From positions 276,571 through 340,570 of the forward strand of contig VTFK01000309.1 of NCBI GenBank assembly GCA_009617715.1: a stretch of DNA of 64,000 nt, read 5' to 3'. Positions 25,735-35,104 of this stretch are shown piece after piece. The notes beneath the pieces were generated by a model, which searched no databases, was not told the origin of the DNA, and saw only the letters and a list, made by a program, of their open reading frames with translations. This stretch comes from Plectrocnemia conspersa (Eukaryota > Arthropoda > Insecta > Trichoptera > Polycentropodidae). Each line of letters starts with the position of its first letter. Within the stretch, counting starts at the first letter, position 1. A program made the position numbers and the translations under genes.

Positions 25735-26292
25735 TATTAAAATTTATTTATTTATTAAAATTATAACCATCGTGACCTGACAAACCCAATGCGTCACGAT
25801 AGTCAAAAGTACTAATACATCATAATACATACAAATATAAACAAGACAAAACAACAGACACAAATCACCTCAACAGGTGTGCATTGTCCCATACGAACTG
25901 AACCAAAACTCCATATGTGCAAGAGAAAATGTCAATATTACCATGGACAGAATTGAGCAGATAAATAGCCTTGGCCAGAGAAGAGTTGGCAAGTGCTCCA
26001 GTTCTAGACTTAACAGGCAAGAAATGGAACGAAGAACTATAACCACCTTCAGGAGCCCACATTTGAAGCTGCTCGAGCACTGAAGGATTGTCTACGATGC
26101 CCTTGAGCAATTTCCAGAAGTGTTTAATTACATAAACACTTCTGCGAGTCGACAAAGAAACGTATCCCAGGGCTCCCAAAATAAAAGCACTGGGAAACAA
26201 GAACGGATAATACCCGTATTCCTTCAAGTATAAATATCGAAGAAATTTACGTTGTACTTTTTCCAGCTTCAATTCATTACATTGATTCATTA
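25735..26292 (-). mobile_element. 5'-truncated non-LTR family 1, copy E
   Basis: The minus-strand frame ending at 25865 carries LEKVQRKFLRYLYLKEYGYY, then PSAFILGALGYVSL, a KHFWKLLKG segment and NIDIFS. It is homologous to the C-terminal region of copy C. It is followed by the family 3' UTR core ACGCATTGGGTTTGTCAGG with the flanking ATCGTGA/TCACGAT stem (25765-25800) and a TAAATAAATAAAT tail. Of the truncated copies, this one has the longest intact frame, so it may be a fairly recent insertion. Confidence 0.82.
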
Positions 26293-29200
26293 CGCCTGGG
26301 AAAGTCATATAAATAATAAGACAAAATTACGTTTTTTTATTTCTCATTTTCTGCACTGCATTTAAAATTTAACTTGTTCACCTGTCGGACTATATGTATT
26401 TAAGAAATAAAATAAATATTTATACGACTTTTTAGGTGTTATAAATATGTTTTATTAATAAGACAAAAATATTTTTGTCTAATTTATAAAATACCTTTTA
26501 TCTATTTATAGTATTCTAATGCAAACACCTTAACGTATCACCCTGTGTATGATTTGGAAAAGCATTCGCCTGTAGCCTGTCAAAATTAATGAACACCAAA
26601 TGGACTGCAAGCGCTCCGCGCGAGATCGTATGATTTATGAACTGTAAAACTTGAGCGAAGAATTTACTTAACATTCAGAACTTGCTCATCCATAAACACG
26701 TGGTACGTAACACACTTAAGGGGCTTAACGTGCGAAAATTTTAAGCTCACGTTTTATTAGATTTCTTTCGACTTTACAGTCGACAGTCGTGTCGTATAAA
26801 CGCGTCGGTTTTCCGAGGATTTTCATTCGTTCGAACCCTGTGCTTACGCAGCGCAAAAACACAAAAGGTGAAGTCGAAATCCGTGGATTACGCACGCAGA
26901 GTAATTGTGTGCGAGTGAGGTTTTTTCCGCAGAGTTTTTCTCCCGTTTGAAAATGATATATACGCGTGTGGGAAAAAGTTTTCGCGAATTATATAATGTA
27001 TTCTAAGAAAGTAAAAGTATTTCCTAATGACGCTTATATTTCAGAAGACACGCAAATATCTTATATATGTGCTGGAGCGAAAGATGTTGCTGCTTTCGCA
27101 AACTGCGAAAACAAGTTCGGGAAATTTTAACGAATTTCAACTTATACATTAAGCTTTGACGTTGCTTCAATATACAGCTAACATTTACATATGAACTTTA
27201 TTATTTTCAATTGTAAATTTGACGACGGTCATATATTAACGAATAATTTCTTAGTTTGTGAATTATTAATGCGAAAATCGTTTTTTTTAAATAGTCTATT
27301 GGCTCAAAACAAACGTTAAGTCAGCAAATTCGATAAACTTTTTAATACTGTAACATCCATAAGTCTTTTGCCTGATATCCTGATAGTCTGTAGACGTGGT
27401 TCTAGTACTAACAGAATAACAATGCCACATTACTCCACATATGCTAAACAATATCAATATTACAAGCGTCTTAAGAAAGTTTGCCAACTCCATTGTCACT
27501 AAAATCAGCACTGAAAAATGTCTAATAAATAACTTCACTATTTTCACAGTTGTTAAGTTAAAAAATTAACACTTAAAGTCACAAAAATACTCTTTTGAAA
27601 AAGGCAATTACCATTAGCTCCACTGAATATAAAGATATTGATAAAAAAATACCAACTCATCACAAAATAAAAATAAATTCTTCACATATTTCAAGTTGAT
27701 GGTATGATATTTTGGATATCTTACAAAACTTTTAGCACTTACGTATGCATTTGATTTATTGACACACCAAAAATATTTTGCCCTTTCCCAGATCTTTAAC
27801 TTACTTCTACAGTCCCGCAAAAGAAGCGTCTTACACGACCATTTCTCTCATGGTTACGAAATTAAATTTTTACTTCAAATGTTTTAATTCATGGCATTAA
27901 CTCATTACATCTGAAATCTATATAATAGATTCAGATGTTAGTATGCTGCGGACTAGGGCATCATAAAGAGTGCGCAATACTATAATAAATATTTTCAAAG
28001 TAGCACACATTTCTCAAGATCAAATCAAGTATTTTATCATTCTGCTGTGAATTTTCAGTGCTACTTAAACGTCACACCAATATAGTTACTAAAATAACGC
28101 CTGTTTATAAGCTATCTTCAGAGATAGTAGAAGTATTTTCCCGACACCGAGGACCTTAAAAATATAATTTTGTGACATTTTATGACACTGGAAATCGGTT
28201 TTTTAAAGAATTTAAATCGTCCTGCAGGTCGTGGGAACCAAAATTTACTGCACTGTCTTAACAATTTTTAAGTTGTCCGCTTATAATAAAAAAAAATGGT
28301 GCACTAAATTGCTTGCGGAGCCTTACACGTCATACTTATGTAAATAAAAAAAATGAAATTGCTTGAAAATTATTAAAATAAAACCAGATATATTTGCAAG
28401 AACAGTATAAATAAAAAACTAAATACACTCTACTGTATTGACAACGTTACAATACCCGACTGAGATTTTAAATATGTTGTAACAAAACGACAGATACAAT
28501 ATTATATCCAACGTCAGAAAAACATCTTAAGAATAGCAAAATAAATTTAGTCATCAAACTGATTTCAATCTCGATTCTTTGCTACATACCCGGCACGGAG
28601 CCCGACTTAATCACATTTTAGAGAGCGTCGCTACGGTAGATATAAATTAAGAAAATGAACAAAAATCGCATTTAGAAAGCTCTGCTTTTATCCGGCTCGA
28701 ATTATAATTCATACTCGAAATAAATTTCCCTTCTAAATTTACCTTTGCCTTATTAAAGCGCCCGGCGTTTAATAAGCCGGAATTCAACCTGCACCGGCGC
28801 AGGGTTAAACCATATCCGGCGTTAATCAAAATATACAAATATATACGTATTTTAACATATATAATATATACATATGTATATAACCTAACATAATAATACA
28901 TACATCGAATATAGAGTAAATAGCGGTCGGTTTTTGTCCCCGTCACCGAAACGGAGACGGTGGCTGTTAGTCATAAATGAGTTCAGGCTACATTAACTAC
29001 CTGAATTATACGAGTCTGTTTGTAGCACTATGTATTTATTACTTCCAATAGTGGAGAGCCAGCTAAGAATTTGGTTTACTGGTTCTAAAAAGGAGATACT
29101 GTGTTATTAGTCAAATAGCGAATAAAGAACGAGATTCGGAATCACTACTGCGCACCACAAATGGATTATAATAATTTTAACGTTTACACTTCATAGATGT

Positions 29201-31075
29201 TTAAACGCCTACCTTAATTAACGCGTTAATTGAGAACTTAACCTGTGATTTTTTTACATGTGCATTTTGGATTTTTTTACATATAATTTTTTGATATTAC
29301 TGTTTTTTATATAATCTATATATGTAAAACTAAATGTTTATTATCAATTATTTTATTATACTAAGTTCTACTAGCATTTTATTACATTAGATAAGATATT
29401 AGTTTTACAATATTCACGTTTGTTGAAAATTTTACCGTTGTAGTTTTTAAGAGAATATTTTATACTAAAAATTAATTGCTAATATTTTAAATATATTTCG
29501 TATATTTGTTACATTTGTTACAGAATTTTGGTATAATTTAATGCATGTATACTTGCAGTTTTTTTATTTTTATTAAGTACCCACATCTACAAAAGCATAT
29601 GTTTTAAAAAAAATATTTTTGTTTTATAAGTTATTTGTTTATAGTAACTCATAATATTTTTTGTAGGTAATAAAAAATAATCTCATATATCTTTTTACAG
29701 TTTTTATTTTATTGTAAATTAACCATTTTTTTTATTGAAATACAGTGCAATTAATTCTTTATAGATATTTATTACTTTTATATTATTCGAAACAAATAAA
29801 ATATGTCATTTTAAGTTATGATTTTTTAATGAAAATTTAATGTAAATATCTTAAGTTTTAATATATGTTCATTTTTTTATATTCTTTGATAGCTTCGTTG
29901 TATTAATTATTGATATTTATTTTAACGATATTTTTATTATATTTTTATAAACGCAATGTATGGTCAGTTAATAATTATCAACTAAACCAGTAACTTTTTT
30001 AACGATCATTTACTTTGTAATCAACAGTTTGAACTTTTTACATTATTTATACTGAAACGATTTTTAACAGGTAGTTTAATATATAATATTTGATTTAATA
30101 ATTATTTATTTATCATATATAAAAAATATATATGTATGTGTGTTTTAAAGTAATATTTTATTTTCGTAAATTAAAAAATAACATTTAAAAATTAGTGATA
30201 ATAAATATAACTTTGATTTTACTTGAAGCTGCTCGTAGTTTTTCGACTTATTGACGTATTTCTCCCTAAAATTTCTATCTACTAATGACTAAATGTCATC
30301 AATTTTTAAATGACATTTCATCTTATTTGTGCCAGCACATTTTTCTTCCTGACCAAAAGCTTAGCTATTGCATTTGATGCATCTGATATAAAACTAACAT
30401 ATTCAATAGTTTCATTCAATAATATTATTTAATTTGATCGAGAATTAAAAAAATACAGAAACTGTTTTAACATTGTCACTAAAATAATTAAGACATCTCA
30501 TTTTTTTATGACGTTATATTATTATAAAATATGATAAGATAATTATATAGACTTAACGCTTAAATATCCTTAGGTGTTTCGGTCGTTTAAATTTCCTAAA
30601 GTCATCCATCCTCCTTACCTAAGAAACCCTATGTGTATCCCGTGAAACGTGCTTGACATCTCAAACGCCCTATGTACAAACCATTTTTGGAACATGTGCC
30701 TTTGTAAACACTACATAGAATTTTAATAACCCTTTTAGGTTTCCCTATATGCCCTTATAGCATAATATTATGCTTATTAATTTATTTGATTTAATTAAGT
30801 ATTTAAGTGAAATATTATGGTTAGCTGTGTAAAACAACGGTTAGTTTAAAGTAAATATTTTGGAAACTTATTCATAGATTTTACATTGTTGAAATTTTAA
30901 ATTAAAATTTAAATTAAAATAATGAAAATATATTTAATAGGGTGATAATTAAAATCATACTTTAAAAAAATAGTTCTTATGTTTCTTCATAGTAATGTGT
31001 AAGTTTAAAAATTAAATTACATATCTAAATAAACTGTTTTCCCTTAAATAAAATATTATTTACAAATATTTTAGG
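26293..31075. other. AT-rich intergenic with noncoding islands
   Basis: Higher-complexity islands lie at 26560-27010, 28140-28260 and 28560-29000; they contain CpGs and no convincing frame. 29220-30600 is extremely AT-rich. One candidate small ORF is listed separately. A poly-C run starts at about 31076. Confidence 0.4.
27296..27493 (-). CDS. Candidate 65-residue secreted or membrane peptide
   Basis: The ATG at 27493-27491 sits in a good context (GTGACAATGG). The protein begins MELANFLKTLVILILFSICG, a short polar start followed by a hydrophobic stretch of about 15 residues, as in a signal peptide or membrane anchor. A polar tail rich in Ser, Thr, Tyr and Asp follows (about 26-50) with two cysteines (25 and 47). 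Base composition is less AT-biased than the flanks. I do not recognise the family. No splice partner, promoter or homologue could be shown, so it may be a chance frame or one exon of a longer gene. Confidence 0.25.
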   Translation of the reverse strand: MELANFLKTLVILILFSICGVMWHCYSVSTRTTSTDYQDIRQKTYGCYSIKKFIEFADLTFVLSQ

Positions 31076-31301
31076 GGCCCCCCCCCCTTTCCATACATTT
31101 TTTGCAGGGTCATAAAATCAGCATTTCTTAAAATAATAAATTGATTATTGTTAAGCTTTTGCTATTCGTAGATTAACATAAATTTTAGTTTATTCAGAGT
31201 TAAGAACCACAGTAGACGATTCCATCGCGAATATGCCACCCCAAGCAAGTGCCGCCCGGGGCGGCCGGCCCCCTCTGCCCTCCCCCCATAGCTACGCCAC
31301 A
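31076..31301 (-). repeat. GC-ended repeat, likely transposon remnant
   Basis: The plus strand starts with GGGGCCCCCCCCCCC and ends with a CGCCCGGGGCGGCCGGCCCC block then ATAGCTACGCCAC. Read on the minus strand, GTGGCGTAGCTATGGGGGG is a start motif I have seen in DNA transposon remnants of many animals. The inside is AT-rich. No transposase or clear terminal inverted repeat was identified. It abuts, and seems to cut, the copia-like LTR next to it. Confidence 0.4.
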
Positions 31302-32345
31302 GTCTAGCGATCGACTCTAATTGACTTCTGTCTTGCAACTCTCTTAATTTGCTTACTTACTTACTCCATATTTATACTTAATATGAAATTCGATACACGT
31401 CTGAATAATAATAATTACATAATAATGCGCAACACGTGTAAATAATTAATTACATACAATCTGAATTATCTGTAACATGTGTCTATAACAATTTATTCTT
31501 GGTTATGCGAATTTATTTTCAATAAAATAATATGAGGTTACTGAACCCGACTATTTGCGGTAGTTAGTTTGCTGATCCCAACAATACTCCCCCTTAGAAA
31601 CGTATAATTGCGAAAAAATTAAACTAGGAAGTGTTGTTGAAAATGTTACTGAATTTGCTACAGTTATTGATATTGTTGGAGCTGTGCAACACGATGAAAT
31701 ACGATACGATGCGATACGTGATGCGCGGAAATGGTGATCCGACCTTTATGACAGCTAAAAATCTGACAAGCTCGAAATTCTGGTTGGTTTCAAACCCTGT
31801 AATCAGCTTTAAAAGCTGTTGCTGATGCTGCTGAAATTGATACTGATAATGCTACAGGATCTAATGCTGAAGATGCTGCCGGAGCAGGAATCTCTGTGGC
31901 ACCTGGGTTTGCCCGGTCAGCCGAGAAAGTCTGGCCGCGTCCACAAAGGGTGTTGCATAGAGTTGTTGGCTGCTAGATTCTTTGTCTTTCTTCAATCACG
32001 TCGGTGTCACCATTTTAGCGCCCGTTCTCCAGAGGGGCGCTGTTTTTATACCAGTTAGGGGGATGCTCTATAAATACTACGACGGTAGTTCTAGCAATCG
32101 ACTCTAATTGAGTACTGTCTTCCAACTTTCTTTATTTGCTTAATTATTTCATATTTATAGTAAATATTTAATTCTATACACGTCTGAATAATAATAATTA
32201 CATATTAATGCGTAATACGTATAAATAATTAATTACATGCAATTTTATTCATTTGTAACATGCGTCTATAATAATTTATTGTTCGCTATACGAATCTATT
32301 TTTAATAAAATAATATGAGGTTATTGAATTTGATTCTATTTAACA
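31302..32345 (-). mobile_element. Deleted copia-like LTR retrotransposon
   Basis: Two direct repeats, 31302-31583 and about 32095-32345, share long strings such as ACGTGTAAATAATTAATTACAT-like text, GTCTGAATAATAATAATTAC and AATAAAATAATATGAGGTTA. On the minus strand the downstream repeat begins TGTTGGGATCAGC. It is immediately preceded by the purine tract AAGGGGGAGTAT, the usual polypurine-tract/LTR junction of copia elements. Between the LTRs only about 0.5 kb remains, with no recognisable gag or pol. The upstream LTR lacks part of its first 50 bases. It is inactive and internally deleted, or a short non-autonomous derivative. Confidence 0.65.
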
Positions 32346-32379
32346 CTAATTCTTCGAATTTGAACAAAATTTTCTAAAT

Positions 32380-32665
32380 GACCTTTTAGCTCCTACAGCA
32401 ATTTATTCTTCTCAATCAGAAACCACAAGACGGTTTTTTAATAAAATTTCAATTGCGACCTTTTTTAGCTCCCAGTGTTTTTTCTTCCTCAATAAAAATT
32501 CCGAGATTGTTTTTGAACAAATATTTTTCAATTACAACCTTTTTTATAGCTTTCGTTGCAATATGTCCTCAGTTAACCTTCTCGAAAAAAAATGCGAGCT
32601 GAATTTTAAACAAAACATTCCGTGATGATCGTTTTTTTAGCTCTCTTAGAAAAAAATCACAAATC
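32380..32665. repeat. Degenerate tandem array, ~80-bp unit
   Basis: A unit starting GACCTTTTTTAGCTCC recurs at about 32380, 32457, 32535 and 32627 (spacings 77-91 bp). Each is followed by a TTCTTCCTCAAT-like segment and a TTTAAACAAAA-like segment. The units are diverged from each other. It lies between the copia-like element and the SINE upstream of Cdk7. Confidence 0.6.
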
Positions 32666-32733
32666 TGTCACACGCACACATCAGCTCAGTGTTTTGTGAA
32701 CGTACGACTGAGACACAATGTTTCACCTGCTGC

Positions 32734-32950
32734 CGCTATCTACAAGTAAATATTAACCATCTATGTATATAATTAATTATAAACTATTATGTATATTATA
32801 ATCAATAGATGTCACCCTGCAGCTGGAACTGGCTTATATTAATAGTACATTTGTATAAATAATAATTTGCGTCTGCTGCCATGACTCGAACCCATGGATT
32901 TTGGGTTAATAGTCTAGACTTTACGGACTACACTATTCCAACCTTAAAAT
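32734..32950 (-). mobile_element. tRNA-derived SINE, copy 2, upstream of Cdk7
   Basis: The minus strand has TAGTGTAGTCCG (A box) and GGGTTCGAGTC (B box, 32883-32893), then a GGCAGCAG segment and an AT-rich body ending near CTACAAGTAAATATTAACC. Head and body align with the copy at 1265-1519 over nearly their whole length. The element's RNA polymerase III-type head lies about 130 bases before the Cdk7 start codon and reads away from it. Confidence 0.7.
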
Positions 32951-33077
32951 ATTCAAAGAATATATTTTAACCTTTTGTTACGTGGCAGGTTTTTTTTTTA
33001 CTTCGACCAAATTTTTGTCGCACTGGCAATACCGTCTGTTCGGTTAGTTTTCATAGAATAGACAGTTAACTGCTGTC

Positions 33078-34919
33078 ATGAGTGGTCGTCAATCTAGATA
33101 TGAAAAAATCGACTTCCTCGGCGAAGGACAGGTGAGTTTAAATATTTACAATATTATTTATATCACTCGCCATTTTTTTAAAACTAAAATTCCAACTCAT
33201 TTAGTTATTTGACATTTCAACCTTAAACGCAAAAGTTAATCAATAATATTAATTCTTAGGGTATATCTGACCATAAAACTTTGATTTCAGTTCGCCACTG
33301 TCTATAAAGCTAAAACAAAAAGACGGACACGATAGTAGCCATTAAAAAAATTAAAATTGGAAGTCGATTAGAAGCCAAAGATGGAATCAACAGAACTGCA
33401 TTAAGAGAAATTAAATTATTGCAAGAATTGCATCATGATAATATCATCGGTCTTTTAGGTAAAGTATATGTGTGCATTTATTTTTAAATAATTCATTATG
33501 CTTAACATCGTGTTTCTTCACAGATGTCTTCGGACAAAAGTCAAATGTTTCTTTGGTGTTCGATTTCATGGACACCGATCTAGAAATTATTATTAAAGAC
33601 ATAAACATAGTTTTAACGCCATCCAATGTTAAAGCATATATGATACAAACGTTACAAGGTAGATTTTGTCATGCTCTAATTATTAAATTTGAAGGTTATG
33701 TATAAATTTACTAATTTAATGTGTTTTTTACAGGTTTAGAGTACTTACACATGAACTGGATTTTGCATAGAGATTTAAAACCAAATAATCTTCTAGTAAA
33801 TAGAGAAGGAGTGCTGAAGATTGGAGATTTCGGTTTAGCAAAATCGTACGCATCTCCATATAGAATATATACACATCAAGTAGTTACGCGATGGTATAGG
33901 TATTATGATTTATATATTCGAACAATTTATATATACAAATACGTAGTAGTAATTTTTTCATAGAGAAACACCTGCACTTTAATATTTTCCCTGAATATGT
34001 GCTCTGAAATTATCCCTCGTTAGTTACAAAAATGGTATGTCACCATTCTTTGTGATGTTCTGATTTCCAGAAGTGCAGCTGTTATTCACTGTTACTGGCG
34101 ATTTTCCTTCAAAATGCCTACAAATACTGCAACGATCGAAAAGAGTTGCTATAAACTCAGGCTATCTAAATATTCTAGTCACTTGTACACTCGCTAGTGT
34201 GACAAACATGCATCATCACACTGTCTTGCCGAAATTAACATTTTTTAGTTTTAGACAACTGAAAACACTACTATCATTTACAAGTTAACAGCAGTGTTAA
34301 ATTGATATTGCACATGATACACTTTTAATATATTTTGAGATTAACATTGATTATTTCAGATCTCCAGAACTCCTGTTCGGTAGCAGACAATACGGAGTTG
34401 GTGTCGATATGTGGGCAATAGGTTGCATTCTTGCCGAACTCCTACTCCGTGTTCCATTCTTTCAAGGCGACTCGATCTCGATCAGCTCACAAAAATTTTT
34501 CAAGTCACTGGAACACCGACTGAAGAAACATGGCCTGTCAGTACACACATTGATTTAATTTCCATACATATGAATATATAAAGCAACTTCTTCTTTTTTA
34601 GGGGATAACCAAACTCCAAGATTTTATCCAATTCATAAACTTCCAGCCGCAATCGTACAAGCATATATTTTCAGCAGCTTCGGATGATATCATCGATTTG
34701 CTATCTAGTCTTTTAAACTTATATCCACTCAAGAGGTGTAATTGCACGGAAGCCCTCCAAATGCCTTACTTTGGCAATAAACCGGCTCCTACCATCGGTG
34801 ACAAACTGCCACTTCCAACGTCCATTGTGGCAGCGAATAACGCTGAAAAACCTTCGCTCAAAAGAAAATTGTTGGATAACGTCGAAGGAGGATCTCTAGC
34901 GAAAAGAGTTTTATTTTGA
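33078..34919 (+). CDS. Cdk7: Cyclin-dependent kinase 7 (six exons, two frameshifts)
   Basis: CDK-activating kinase and TFIIH kinase, which with cyclin H and MAT1 phosphorylates cell-cycle CDKs and the RNA polymerase II tail. Exons: 33078-33131, 33291-33458, 33524-33658, 33734-33899, 34360-34536, 34602-34919, all with GT-AG introns. Visible motifs in the expected product of about 339 residues (human 346): GEGQFATVY (15-23), the catalytic lysine in VAIKKIK (37), [19 protein letters not shown] (D133), DFG (151-153), the activation-loop serine and threonine (S160, T166) in [17 protein letters not shown], and a C-terminal [11 protein letters not shown]. Exon 2 is 168 nt and exon 5 is 177 nt; each is one base short of the length its splice phases need. 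Breaks lie near 33312-33322 (AAAACAAAAAG, giving TAG TAG) and 34469-34479. Either the reference has errors or this copy is recently broken. Confidence 0.9.
33900..34359 (+). other. Cdk7 intron 4, longest intron
   Basis: This intron is much longer than the others (about 65-160 bases). The segment 34030-34260 is of higher complexity than typical intron sequence and may be an inserted repeat. No transposase or terminal repeat was recognised. The acceptor is TTATTTCAG before 34360. Confidence 0.5.
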
Positions 34920-35098
34920 TCTATTTTTATTATACTTATGAAATGTACCTCATGATATATGACTTTTATTCTCATATATGTATCTTTTATACTAAATTCA
35001 TCATTCTACTGTGTAGAAATTTATTATATTTATGACAGTCAAACGTATTTATATAAACAAAACTGTTGTAAGGTGTAGTTTACTCGTAATTGATGAAA

Positions 35099-35104
35099 AA
35101 TAAA
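35099..35104 (+). terminator. Probable Cdk7 polyadenylation signal
   Basis: A canonical AATAAA lies about 180 bases after the Cdk7 stop codon and is followed by a T-rich stretch. It is the first AATAAA downstream that I noticed. Confidence 0.5.

Noticed and set aside
34602..34690. A third pair of frameshifts in Cdk7 exon 6 ([12 protein letters not shown])
   Set aside because: The segment differs from usual Cdk7 but has the same length between conserved QF and KHIF and stays in frame, so ordinary divergence is enough.
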